DNA of 64,000 nucleotides, from NCBI GenBank assembly GCA_947500585.1, contig CANMSN010000005.1:159443-223442 (forward strand), given 5' to 3'. Below the pieces are notes generated by a model, which searched no databases, was not told the DNA's origin, and saw nothing but the letters and a program-made list of their open reading frames with translations. Source of the DNA: an uncultured Flavobacteriaceae bacterium (lineage in GTDB: Bacteria; Bacteroidota; Bacteroidia; Flavobacteriales; Flavobacteriaceae). The position numbers were made by a program, and so were the translations under genes. Shown here piece after piece: positions 17,418-26,084 of this stretch (the stretch's first letter is position 1; every line of letters begins with the position of its first letter).

Positions 17418-19316
17418 ATGAGTGATGCCTTAAAACACGAATGTGGAATAGCCATGATAAGGCTTTTAAAACCATTAGAATACTACAAGGAAAAATACGG
17501 CAGTGCCTTTTATGGTGTAAACAAAATGTATTTAATGATGGAAAAACAGCACAATCGTGGTCAAGACGGTGCTGGATTTGCAAGTATTAAATTAGATACC
17601 AAGCCAGGGGAGCGTTATATAAGCAGAGTGCGCTCGGTAGCGCAACAACCTATTCAAGATATTTTTGATCAAATTAACGAAAGAATTAATAGTGAGTTTA
17701 AGGCACATCCAGAATATAAAGATGATGTTGTATCTCAAAAAAGAAACATCCCATATATAGGCGAAGTTTTATTAGGGCATGTTCGTTACGGTACTTTTGG
17801 TAAAAATAGTGTTGAAAGTGTTCATCCATTTTTAAGGCAAAACAATTGGATGCACAGAAATTTAATTATGGCAGGTAACTTTAACATGACTAATGTTAAA
17901 GAACTTTTTGGTAATCTAATTGAGTTAGGTCAGCACCCAAAAGAATATACAGATACCATTACAATAATGGAAAAAATTGGTCATTTTCTAGATGATGCCG
18001 TTAGTAAAATATATAAAAATTTAAAAAAAGAAGGCTATAACAAACAACAAGCCTCTCCACTTATTGCCGAACGTTTAAAAGTATCTAAAATTTTAAAAAG
18101 AGCAGCAAAAAATTGGGATGGTGGTTATGCCATGGCAGGGTTAATTGGACATGGAGATTCATTTGTTTTGAGAGATCCTGCGGGTATTCGTCCAGCTTAT
18201 TATTATAAAGACGATGAAATAGTTGTGGTTGCATCAGAACGTCCAGTAATTCAAACTGTTTTTAATGTTAAGTTTGAAGATGTAAAAGAGTTGGAACCAG
18301 GGCATGCTATTATTACAAAAAAATCTGGAAGGGTTGCCATTCAAAGAATTCTTGAACCGCTAGAAAGAAAAGCATGTTCTTTTGAGCGTATTTATTTTTC
18401 AAGAGGCAGTGATGCCGAAATATATCAAGAACGTAAAATGTTAGGAAAACTTTTAATGCCTAAAGTTCTTGAGGCTATTAATGAAGACACAAAAAACACG
18501 GTTTTTTCATATATTCCTAATACAGCAGAAACATCTTTTTACGGCATGGTAGAGACTGCTGAGGCTTTTATAAATAAGAAGAAAACTCAAGCTATTTTAA
18601 CAGGTCAACGTTCAATATCTGCTGAAAAAGTGACTGAGATTTTATCAGAAAGAGCACGAGTAGAAAAAATTGCAATTAAAGATGTTAAACTAAGAACGTT
18701 TATTACTGAAGATAGTAGTAGAGATGATTTGGTTGCGCATGTTTACGACGTTACATACGGTGTTATAAAACCAACGGATAACCTTGTAATTATAGACGAT
18801 AGTATTGTAAGAGGGACGACCTTAAAAATGAGTATTTTAAAAATGCTTGATAGGTTAAACCCTAAAAAAATTATTGTAGTGTCTTCTGCACCACAAATTA
18901 GATATCCAGATTGTTATGGTATTGATATGGCTAATCTAGAAAGTTTGGTAGCTTTTAGAGCAGCTTTAGAATTGCTAAAAGAGAATAACAAGTATCATAT
19001 TATAGAAGATGTTTATAAAAAGTGTATCGAACAAACCGAATTAGCCGATAGAAACGTTCAAAACTTTGTTAAAGAAGTATATGATCCTTTTACAGATGAG
19101 CAGATTTCTGATAAAATATCAGAATTATTAAGTGATGAAAGTATTAAAGCTGAAGTTAAAATTATTTTTCAACCTGTAGAAAATTTGCATAAAGCTTGTC
19201 CTAACCATTTAGGCGATTGGTACTTTACAGGAAACTACCCAACCGATGGCGGAAATAGAGTTGTAAACCGTGCTTTTATTAACTTTTACGAAGGCAATAA
19301 AGAACGCGCATATTAA
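17418..19316 (+). CDS. purF: Amidophosphoribosyltransferase
   Basis: First committed step of purine synthesis: PRPP and glutamine give phosphoribosylamine. The protein has 632 residues, longer than the roughly 500 of E. coli PurF but in line with Bacteroidota forms. The nucleophile is C9 in HECGIAMI, so an eight-residue propeptide must be removed to expose it. The Ntn glutaminase domain contains HNRGQDGAGFA and GHVRYGTFG. The PRPP-binding motif VIIDDSIVRGTTLK lies in the phosphoribosyltransferase domain. A tail of about 100 residues (FKEVYDPFTDEQISDKIS onward) is extra. A REP-like hairpin lies just upstream. Confidence 0.95.
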   Translation: MSDALKHECGIAMIRLLKPLEYYKEKYGSAFYGVNKMYLMMEKQHNRGQDGAGFASIKLDTKPGERYISRVRSVAQQPIQDIFDQINERINSEFKAHPEYKDDVVSQKRNIPYIGEVLLGHVRYGTFGKNSVESVHPFLRQNNWMHRNLIMAGNFNMTNVKELFGNLIELGQHPKEYTDTITIMEKIGHFLDDAVSKIYKNLKKEGYNKQQASPLIAERLKVSKILKRAAKNWDGGYAMAGLIGHGDSFVLRDPAGIRPAYYYKDDEIVVVASERPVIQTVFNVKFEDVKELEPGHAIITKKSGRVAIQRILEPLERKACSFERIYFSRGSDAEIYQERKMLGKLLMPKVLEAINEDTKNTVFSYIPNTAETSFYGMVETAEAFINKKKTQAILTGQRSISAEKVTEILSERARVEKIAIKDVKLRTFITEDSSRDDLVAHVYDVTYGVIKPTDNLVIIDDSIVRGTTLKMSILKMLDRLNPKKIIVVSSAPQIRYPDCYGIDMANLESLVAFRAALELLKENNKYHIIEDVYKKCIEQTELADRNVQNFVKEVYDPFTDEQISDKISELLSDESIKAEVKIIFQPVENLHKACPNHLGDWYFTGNYPTDGGNRVVNRAFINFYEGNKERAY

Positions 19317-19418
19317 TTACGATGTTTTGAATATCAAACAGTGGAATTACTTAAAATACATTTAATCTGATAAAAGTGCTGTTTGTCTAAAAAATAGTCA
19401 GATTATATAAAATACACA

Positions 19419-19426
19419 TAAATTGG
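19419..19426 (+). promoter_or_regulatory. -7 box for RNA copy 1
   Basis: TAAATTGG differs from TAnnTTTG at one position. It ends five bases before the conserved block, the same spacing as in copy 2. Confidence 0.45.
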
Positions 19427-19430
19427 TCTC

Positions 19431-19503
19431 ACCATAACATAAGTAGGTTAAGTTCATGGTAGATTTGGGGCAAAAAAAGGTGAACATCTGTTCGCCTTTT
19501 TTT
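19431..19503 (+). ncRNA. Putative small structured RNA, copy 1
   Basis: About 73 nt. The 5' hairpin pairs ACCATAAC with GTTCATGGT (one bulged C) around loop ATAAGTAGGTTAA. A linker AGATTTGGGGC follows. The 3' hairpin is an intrinsic terminator: seven A plus GGTGAACA, loop TC, TGTTCGCC plus seven T. It is near-identical to copy 2, while the flanking DNA is unrelated. No plausible start codon and reading frame runs through it. Function unknown. It should be compared with Flavo-1 and other Bacteroidota-restricted RNA families. Confidence 0.65.
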
Positions 19504-19632
19504 ATGCAACACTATTTCCTGTTTAAATTCTTTACATACTATTATTAACATTCTAAGAACGCTTAACTAGTTCCTTTAAGCCAATATATAAGTCGTTTAC
19601 CTAGAATATTTTATCAAACTATATTACCAACA

Positions 19633-19640
19633 TATATTTG
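19633..19640 (+). promoter_or_regulatory. -7 box for RNA copy 2
   Basis: TATATTTG is an exact TAnnTTTG match. It ends five bases before the first conserved base, so the conserved block appears to begin at the transcription start. Confidence 0.6.
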
Positions 19641-19644
19641 AAGA

Positions 19645-19714
19645 ACCATAACATAAGTAGGTTAAGTTTATGGTAGATTTGGGGCAAAAAGGTGAACATC
19701 TGTTCACCTTTTTC
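19645..19714 (+). ncRNA. Putative small structured RNA, copy 2
   Basis: About 70 nt, 214 bp downstream of copy 1. The same two hairpins are present. Differences from copy 1 fall where they do not break structure: the bulged C becomes T, the terminator U-G wobble becomes U-A, and the A and T tracts shorten together from seven to five. These matched changes favour a real RNA. The promoter box is stronger than that of copy 1. Confidence 0.68.
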
Positions 19715-19900
19715 ATTTTATATAATTCTCATGAAATCGTAGATTCATGAATTTAAAACTTCAAAATATAAACCAATGAATAAAATGGGAATCTTTTTTT
19801 GTATTATTTCTTGCCATAAAAAATTATCTTTACAAGATAACTGTAGCAAAAAACTTATCATGTCCTGATATATTACGGATATGAACAATAAAAGTAACTA

Positions 19901-19918
19901 TATAACACGTTGTGCTTA
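19901..19918. repeat. Left inverted repeat of second putative cassette
   Basis: TATAACACGTTGTGCTTA. Its last ten bases GTTGTGCTTA are the exact complement of TAAGCACAAC at 20792-20801, and the outer TATA is also mirrored. A GTG at 19912 inside it is in frame with the downstream gene but is not taken as the start. Confidence 0.6.
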
Positions 19919-19929
19919 ATTTGATAGAA

Positions 19930-20787
19930 ATGAGTGAAAAACAAAATAAAGAAGAAACAAAAAAGAAAAAACCTGTTTGTGGAATTGTTATGCCAATTTC
20001 AACTATAGACGGTTGTACTGCCGAACATTGGGCGGAAGTTTTAACAATATTAAAAGAGGTCATAACTGATGCTGAATTTGAGCCAAATCTAGTGAGTGAT
20101 GCTGATGATAGTGGAATTATTCAAAAAAGGATAATTCAAAATTTATATAAAAATGAGATTGTTGTTTGTGATGTTAGTGCCAAAAATCCAAATGTAATGT
20201 TCGAACTAGGTTTAAGATTAGCATTTGATAAACCAACTATTGTTATTAAAGATGATAAAACTGATTATTCATTTGATACTTCTGTAATTGAACACCTAGT
20301 TTATCCAAGAGACCTTAGATTTACTAAAATATTAAAATTTAAAGACACACTTAAATCAAAAATTCAAAATACTTATAAGAAAAGTAAAGAAGATAAAAAT
20401 TACACTACTTTCTTAAAGCATTTTGGAGAATACAAAGTGTCTGACTTAGGGCAAACTGAAATATCTTCTGAAAAATATATTCTCTCAGCAATTGACGAAA
20501 TTAAAGATAGCATTAGAGATATGACGAGAACTCAAATGTTAGAAAGAGAACTTAGGCATCCAACAAGAATTAGTCGTTTAAACAACAAAAGAGCTCAAAT
20601 GATTGTCAGACAAAAAATAGAGGAATTTAAAGTAGAGAATAAATTTAAAACTGATTACGATATAATTGAAAATAACAAAGAAAAACAACTATTTGACTAT
20701 TTAGAGGATTTTAAAGAAGTTAGAGACGCCTGCAAAGACCCTGATGTCCTTAAAGATATAGTTGACAATATGCTTGTTCCTTTTTAA
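19930..20787 (+). CDS. TIR / nucleoside deoxyribosyltransferase-like protein
   Basis: 285 residues from the ATG at 19930; a GTG at 19912 would lie inside the repeat. Residues 15-120 resemble the TIR-like/nucleoside 2-deoxyribosyltransferase superfamily. CGIVMPIS is the first strand, and VVCDVSAKNPNVMFELG at 78-94 places D81, N86/N88 and the likely catalytic E92 as in that superfamily. The rest (about 150-285) is charged and helical, without a recognised domain. Such domains cleave or bind NAD or nucleotides, and several act in bacterial immunity. Here there is no partner gene, so the role is open. Confidence 0.7.
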   Translation: MSEKQNKEETKKKKPVCGIVMPISTIDGCTAEHWAEVLTILKEVITDAEFEPNLVSDADDSGIIQKRIIQNLYKNEIVVCDVSAKNPNVMFELGLRLAFDKPTIVIKDDKTDYSFDTSVIEHLVYPRDLRFTKILKFKDTLKSKIQNTYKKSKEDKNYTTFLKHFGEYKVSDLGQTEISSEKYILSAIDEIKDSIRDMTRTQMLERELRHPTRISRLNNKRAQMIVRQKIEEFKVENKFKTDYDIIENNKEKQLFDYLEDFKEVRDACKDPDVLKDIVDNMLVPF

Positions 20788-20791
20788 AAAC

Positions 20792-20810
20792 TAAGCACAA
20801 CATGCGTATA
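20792..20810. repeat. Right inverted repeat of second putative cassette
   Basis: TAAGCACAACATGCGTATA, starting four bases after the stop codon. It mirrors the left repeat over ten exact bases plus the terminal TATA, with one base of length difference. Confidence 0.6.
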
Positions 20811-20815
20811 AAACA

Positions 20816-20853
20816 AATAAAAAAATCGCCTAGGATAAATCCCAGACGATTTA
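20816..20853 (-). terminator. Intrinsic terminator of sodA
   Basis: On the minus strand AAATCGTCTGGG pairs with CCTAGGCGATTT through two G-U wobbles, then a run of T follows. The wobbles would be mismatches on the plus strand, so it serves the minus-strand gene. Confidence 0.8.
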
Positions 20854-20877
20854 ATATTTAGTATTACTTTAAACTAA

Positions 20878-21486
20878 TTACTTAGCTTCAGCATATCGTT
20901 TTTCAACTTCATTCCAGTTAATAACATTAAAAAATGCTTTAATATAATCTGGACGTCTGTTTTGGTAATTTAAATAGTAAGCATGTTCCCAAACATCAAT
21001 TCCTAAAATAGGTGTTCCGCCACAACCAACTCCTGGCATTAATGGGTTATCTTGATTTGGTGACGAGCAAACTTCTACTTTTCCACCTTTATGAACACAT
21101 AACCACGCCCAACCTGAGCCAAAACGTGTTGCTGCTGCTTTTGCAAAAGCATCCATAAATTCTTCTTTAGATCCGTAAGCTGCTTCAATAGCATCTTTAA
21201 GCGCTCCAGATAAATAGCCTTTACCTTCAGGATTCATAACACTCCAAAATAATGAGTGATTATAAAATCCGCCACCATTATTTCTAACAGCACCATTAGT
21301 CATATCTAAATTTGCAAGAATATCTTCAATAGATTTTCCTTCTAAAGCTGTTCCTGCAATCGCATTATTCAAATTGTTTGTATATCCTTGGTGATGCTTA
21401 GAGTGGTGTATTTCCATGGTACGAGCATCTATATGAGGTTCTAAAGCATCGTAAGCATATCCCAAATCTGGTAATTCAAAAGCCAT
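20878..21486 (-). CDS. sodA: Superoxide dismutase, Fe/Mn type
   Basis: Cytoplasmic enzyme dismutating superoxide, 202 residues. Metal ligands are in [14 protein letters not shown] (His), NHSLFW (His) and [13 protein letters not shown] (Asp, His). GSGWAWLCV is the usual core. Whether it uses Fe or Mn cannot be read with confidence. It is a single gene with its own -7 box and terminator. Confidence 0.95.
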   Translation of the reverse strand: MAFELPDLGYAYDALEPHIDARTMEIHHSKHHQGYTNNLNNAIAGTALEGKSIEDILANLDMTNGAVRNNGGGFYNHSLFWSVMNPEGKGYLSGALKDAIEAAYGSKEEFMDAFAKAAATRFGSGWAWLCVHKGGKVEVCSSPNQDNPLMPGVGCGGTPILGIDVWEHAYYLNYQNRRPDYIKAFFNVINWNEVEKRYAEAK

Positions 21487-21523
21487 AATTATTTGTTTTA
21501 AAATATTAATATTTAATTTCCTT

Positions 21524-21531
21524 CAAATTTA
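21524..21531 (-). promoter_or_regulatory. -7 promoter box for sodA
   Basis: Minus strand TAAATTTG, an exact TAnnTTTG match, 38 bp before the ATG. Confidence 0.5.
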
Positions 21532-21611
21532 CATATAAAACGGGTCAATAAAAAATAATAAATTGTTATGAAACCATTGATAGTTTTTATCTTGTATGCA
21601 AATTCTAATCT

Positions 21612-24600
21612 ATGCAAGAACACCATTCTTTTACAATTTATAATGCATCTGCAGGTAGCGGAAAAACCTTTACGCTGGTAAAAGAATACTTAAAAATAGT
21701 ATTTAACTCAAGCAATCAGTACCTTTTTAAAAACATTTTAGCTATTACGTTTACAAATAAAGCGGTGGCTGAAATGAAAGATCGAATTATTGAAACTCTA
21801 AAACAATTTTCAGAGGCATCTATTTTAGAAAACTCAAATAGTATGTTTGAATCTATTTGTGAAGAACTGGAAATAGAACCAAAAACACTTCATAGTAAAG
21901 CCAAAAAATTATTAAACACCATCATTCATAATTATGCCGCTTTTGATATTTCTACTATTGATGGTTTTACACATAAACTTATTAGAACTTTTGCTCACGA
22001 TTTAAAGCTACCATTAAATTTTGAAGTAGAATTAGACCAAGAAACACTTTTAAATGAAGCTGTAGATAGCTTAATTAACAAAGCAGGAACAGATGAAGCG
22101 CTTACAAATATTTTAGTAGATTTTGCTATTGAAAAAGCTGATGATGATAAAAGCTGGGATTTAGCTTTTGATTTTAATAAAATAGCTAAGCTACTGGTAA
22201 ATGAAAATGATATTCCGTTTATTGAAAAACTTGAGGATAAAACTTTAGAGGATTTTAAAGTACTTAAGAATCACTTAAAAAAGGAAATCTTAATTCAAGA
22301 AAAACGTGTAGTTGAAAGTTCGCAAAATATTTTAACGGTTATTGAAGAAGCTGGATTAGAGTTTAACGACTTTTCTGGAAGCTATTTACCTAAACATTTT
22401 AAAAAGTTAGCAGACAAAAATTTTGAAGTAAATTTTGATGCCAAATGGCAGGAAGATCTTGAAACAAAAACGTTATATCCAAAACGCGTTACTAATGAAA
22501 TCGCCTCGATAATAGAGCAAATTCAACCACAAATAGCAGCGGCTTTTAATACGACTAGACAAAATATTTTTCATATTAAATTTTTACAAGCATTTTATAA
22601 AAACATAACACCTTTATCGGTTTTAAATTCTATTAACAAAGAATTGAATTTACTTAAAGCTGAACAAAATAAAATGCTTATTTCAGAATTCAATACCATT
22701 ATAAGCAAAGAAATTGCAGCACAACCAACGCCGTTTATTTACGAACGTATTGGCGAAAAATTTCAACATTACTTTATTGATGAATTTCAAGACACCTCGG
22801 TAATGCAATGGGAAAATTTAACGCCGCTGCTTGAAAATGCTGTAGCTTCAGAAAATGGAAGCGCTATGTTGGTAGGCGATGCAAAACAAGCTATTTACAG
22901 GTGGCGAGGTGGTAAAGCAGAACAGTTTATAAATTTATTTAATAAAAAAAGCAATCCTTTTCCTGTTGAACAGCATGTTAAAAATTTACCTGCTAATTAT
23001 AGAAGTTTTAAAGAAATTGTGAATTTTAATAATGATTTTTTTAAATTTTTAGCAAGCCAAATTTTTGATAAAGAAGATTATAAAAATCTTTATGAAAATG
23101 CAGCACAAGATATTACTAAAAATGATGAAGGCTTTGTTGAATTATCTTTTTTAGATATTGAAAAAGAGGATGATAGAGAACAGATTTTTTCAGAAAACGT
23201 ATTAAAAACAATGCAACGTTGTTTAGATAACGGTTACGAATTACAAGATATTTGTGTTTTAGTTAGAAAGAAAAAAGAAGGTGTTGCAGTTGCAAATTAT
23301 TTAAGTCAAAATAAAATTCCTATTGTATCTTCAGAAACGTTGTTAATAGCGAATTCACCTGAAGTTTGTTTTGTAAATGACTTACTTAGGTTATTAATTC
23401 AGCCGAAAAATAACGAAATAAAAATTTTGGTTTTAAATTATCTAGCAACACTTTTTAATATTGAAGACAAACACGCGTTTTTCGTAAATCATATTAATTT
23501 ATCAATTTCTGATATTTTTAAAAGCTTAGAGGCTTTCAACATTTTTGTAAATGGCGATACTTTAGTGCAACTTCCACTTTACGATTTAGCTGAAACTATT
23601 GTTAGAAGTTTTAATTTAGTAAAAACATCAAACGCCTATATTCAGTTTTACTTAGATATTGTTTTAGATTTTACACAAAAAAAAGGGTCGGATATTTCTG
23701 GATTTATAAGCTATTTTGAAAAGAAGAAAGATAGTGTAAGTATTGTGTCTCCAAAAGGCCAAAATGCGGTTCAAATTATGACGATTCATAAATCTAAAGG
23801 TTTGGAGTTTCCTGTGGTTATTTTTCCTTTTGCTGATTTAGATATTTACAGAGAGTTAGAACCCAAAGAATGGTTTAAAATTGACAAAGACAAGTACAAC
23901 GGGTTTTCGCATACCTTACTTAACTATAATAAGGACTTTGAAAACTATGGAGAAGAAGGACAACGAATTTTCACAAAGCACAAATCTGAACAACAATTAG
24001 ACAATATAAATTTACTCTACGTAACGTTAACAAGAGCAATAGAGCAATTATATATTATATCTAAAAATGATAGTAGCTTAAAAGCCGATACAAAAGACAA
24101 AAAGTATTCGGGGTTGTTTATAAATTACTTAAACCATTTAGGTATTTGGAACGATTCACAAACAAGTTATAGTTTTGGTACATCATCAAGAGCTATTCAA
24201 AGTTTAACTCCTACAAAACAAGTTAATCTTCAACAAGAATTTATTTCAACTTCAAAAGAAGATCATAATATAAAAGTAGTTACAAAATCTGGTTTTCTAT
24301 GGGATACTAATCAGCAAGAAGCCATTGAAAAGGGAAACCTTATTCATGATATCATGTCACACATTAATACAAAGAATGATGTTGATGAAGTTATAGAAAC
24401 TTTCATAAAATCATCAATGTTAAATACAGATCAAGCTATAATTTTAAAAGAACTCGTTTTAAAAATTGTAGAACATCCAAAACTCAAAAATTATTATAAT
24501 GAAAATGATACCATATATAATGAACGTGATATCATTACCAAAGAAGGAATTATTTTAAGACCAGATAGAGTGGTTTTAAATTCTCAAAACGAAGCTATCA

Positions 24601-24746
24601 TTATTGATTATAAAACAGGAGCAGAAAATAAAAAACACGAACAGCAATTACAGCTTTATCAAGATGTTTTAGAGGAGATGAAAATTAATGTCACAAAGAA
24701 AATTCTTGTTTATACAAATGATGATATTTTAGTAAAAGATATTTAA
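21612..24746 (+). CDS. AddA/RecB-like UvrD-family helicase-nuclease
   Basis: 1044-residue superfamily 1 DNA helicase with a C-terminal nuclease, the AddA-like half of a double-strand break processing complex. Walker A is SAGSGKT (13-19). Walker B is FIDEFQDTSVMQ. VGDAKQAIYRWRGG, MTIHKSKGLEFPVV and YVTLTRAIEQLYI are helicase motifs. A RecB-type nuclease motif IIIDYKTG lies near the end, followed by QLQLYQ. The likely partner, an AddB-like protein, is encoded at 27564, separated by kbl and an OmpA gene. It would generate 3' ends for RecA. Confidence 0.9.
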   Translation: MQEHHSFTIYNASAGSGKTFTLVKEYLKIVFNSSNQYLFKNILAITFTNKAVAEMKDRIIETLKQFSEASILENSNSMFESICEELEIEPKTLHSKAKKLLNTIIHNYAAFDISTIDGFTHKLIRTFAHDLKLPLNFEVELDQETLLNEAVDSLINKAGTDEALTNILVDFAIEKADDDKSWDLAFDFNKIAKLLVNENDIPFIEKLEDKTLEDFKVLKNHLKKEILIQEKRVVESSQNILTVIEEAGLEFNDFSGSYLPKHFKKLADKNFEVNFDAKWQEDLETKTLYPKRVTNEIASIIEQIQPQIAAAFNTTRQNIFHIKFLQAFYKNITPLSVLNSINKELNLLKAEQNKMLISEFNTIISKEIAAQPTPFIYERIGEKFQHYFIDEFQDTSVMQWENLTPLLENAVASENGSAMLVGDAKQAIYRWRGGKAEQFINLFNKKSNPFPVEQHVKNLPANYRSFKEIVNFNNDFFKFLASQIFDKEDYKNLYENAAQDITKNDEGFVELSFLDIEKEDDREQIFSENVLKTMQRCLDNGYELQDICVLVRKKKEGVAVANYLSQNKIPIVSSETLLIANSPEVCFVNDLLRLLIQPKNNEIKILVLNYLATLFNIEDKHAFFVNHINLSISDIFKSLEAFNIFVNGDTLVQLPLYDLAETIVRSFNLVKTSNAYIQFYLDIVLDFTQKKGSDISGFISYFEKKKDSVSIVSPKGQNAVQIMTIHKSKGLEFPVVIFPFADLDIYRELEPKEWFKIDKDKYNGFSHTLLNYNKDFENYGEEGQRIFTKHKSEQQLDNINLLYVTLTRAIEQLYIISKNDSSLKADTKDKKYSGLFINYLNHLGIWNDSQTSYSFGTSSRAIQSLTPTKQVNLQQEFISTSKEDHNIKVVTKSGFLWDTNQQEAIEKGNLIHDIMSHINTKNDVDEVIETFIKSSMLNTDQAIILKELVLKIVEHPKLKNYYNENDTIYNERDIITKEGIILRPDRVVLNSQNEAIIIDYKTGAENKKHEQQLQLYQDVLEEMKINVTKKILVYTNDDILVKDI

Positions 24747-24767
24747 ATTTGTATAAAACGCAAAAAA

Positions 24768-25961
24768 ATGTACGGAAAACTGAAAAATCATCTTCAAGAA
24801 GAACTTCAAGACCTAAAAAATAACGGACTTTATAAAGAAGAACGCATTATTACATCACCCCAAGGAGCAGAAATCACTTTAAATACTGGAGAAACTGTTT
24901 TAAACTTTTGTGCCAATAACTATTTAGGACTTTCATCACATCCAGAAGTTATTCAAGCAGCTAAAGATGCTATGGATACGCATGGTTTTGGTATGAGTTC
25001 TGTGCGTTTTATTTGTGGTACTCAAGATATTCATAAAGAACTTGAGCAAAAAATTGCAGATTTTTATCAAACGGAAGACACCATATTATATGCAGCCGCT
25101 TTTGATGCTAATGGTGGCGTTTTTGAGCCTTTGCTCGGAAAAGAAGACGCTATTATTTCCGATTCCTTAAATCATGCTTCTATTATTGATGGCGTGCGTT
25201 TGTGTAAAGCAGCACGATATCGCTATGAAAATAGCAATATGGAAGATTTAGAAAAACAGCTTATTTCAGCCAATAAAAATGGTGCACGATTTAAAATTAT
25301 AGTAACCGATGGCGTGTTTTCTATGGATGGTATAGTTGCGCCGTTAGATAAAATTTGTGATTTAGCCGATAAATACTATGCTTTGGTAATGATAGACGAA
25401 TGTCATGCTACAGGTTTTATAGGTAAAACAGGGCGCGGAACACTTGAGGAAAAGGGTGTTTTAAGTAGAATAGATATAATAACAGGTACTTTAGGGAAAG
25501 CCTTAGGCGGTGCAATGGGAGGTTATACTACGGGTAAAAAAGAAATTATCGATATTTTACGTCAGCGCTCTAGACCGTATTTGTTTTCAAATTCACTTGC
25601 ACCTGCTATAGTAGGCGCATCTATTAAGGTTTTCGACATGCTCGCAAACAATACAGAATTGAGAGATACTTTAGAATGGAATACCAATTACTTTAAAAAA
25701 GGTATGAAAGATGCTGGTTTTGATATTGTAGATGGCGATTCAGCAATTGTTCCAGTAATGCTTTACAATGCAAAACTCTCACAAACTATGGCAAATATGC
25801 TTTTAAACGAGGGGATTTATGTTATTGGCTTCTTTTTTCCTGTTGTTCCAAAAGAAAAAGCAAGAATCCGTGTTCAGTTATCTGCGGCGCATACAAAAGA
25901 ACATTTAGACAAAGCTATTGAAGCCTTCATCAAGGTTGGTAAACACCTAAATGTTATCTAA
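24768..25961 (+). CDS. kbl: Glycine C-acetyltransferase (2-amino-3-ketobutyrate CoA ligase)
   Basis: PLP enzyme of threonine degradation, joining acetyl-CoA and glycine. It has 397 residues, the normal length. The PLP lysine is K244 in [30 protein letters not shown] and [11 protein letters not shown] are further alpha-oxoamine synthase motifs. It starts 21 bp after the helicase stop. No threonine dehydrogenase gene is adjacent. The sequence fits Kbl better than serine palmitoyltransferase, which cannot be strictly excluded. Confidence 0.93.
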   Translation: MYGKLKNHLQEELQDLKNNGLYKEERIITSPQGAEITLNTGETVLNFCANNYLGLSSHPEVIQAAKDAMDTHGFGMSSVRFICGTQDIHKELEQKIADFYQTEDTILYAAAFDANGGVFEPLLGKEDAIISDSLNHASIIDGVRLCKAARYRYENSNMEDLEKQLISANKNGARFKIIVTDGVFSMDGIVAPLDKICDLADKYYALVMIDECHATGFIGKTGRGTLEEKGVLSRIDIITGTLGKALGGAMGGYTTGKKEIIDILRQRSRPYLFSNSLAPAIVGASIKVFDMLANNTELRDTLEWNTNYFKKGMKDAGFDIVDGDSAIVPVMLYNAKLSQTMANMLLNEGIYVIGFFFPVVPKEKARIRVQLSAAHTKEHLDKAIEAFIKVGKHLNVI

Positions 25962-26008
25962 AACCATTCTGAACAATCGACAAAACAATGCAATCATCAT
26001 TTTTTTTA

Positions 26009-26016
26009 TATATTTG
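26009..26016 (+). promoter_or_regulatory. -7 promoter box for the OmpA gene
   Basis: TATATTTG, an exact consensus match preceded by an oligo-T tract. It implies a leader of about 63 nt before the ATG at 26085. Confidence 0.6.
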
Positions 26017-26084
26017 TCTTTGTTAATAAAATTTAACAACTTACTTTTGTTTACAATTAACACTTAAAAATTAAACTTTTGAAT

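Larger units (their letters stand above)
19317..19929. other. Long intergenic region with two structured RNA genes
   Basis: 613 bp without a protein gene, between purF and the TIR-like gene. It holds two copies of a roughly 70-nt element (19431-19503 and 19645-19714), each with its own -7 box and terminator, and the left repeat of a putative cassette (19901-19918). I see nothing else: no tRNA, and no open frame with coding character. Confidence 0.7.
19901..20810. mobile_element. Putative single-gene cassette with TIR-like gene
   Basis: Unit made of inverted repeat 19901-19918, one gene, and repeat 20792-20810 (TAAGCACAACATGCGTATA). It lies between convergent purF and sodA, the same setting as the unit at 8766-9944, and shares the core ACGTTGT on its left side. 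No recombinase is encoded. Mobility is inferred. Confidence 0.45.

Noticed and set aside
19912..19929. GTG start for the TIR-like gene
   Set aside because: It lies inside the inverted repeat. The ATG at 19930 gives a natural lysine-rich N-terminus.
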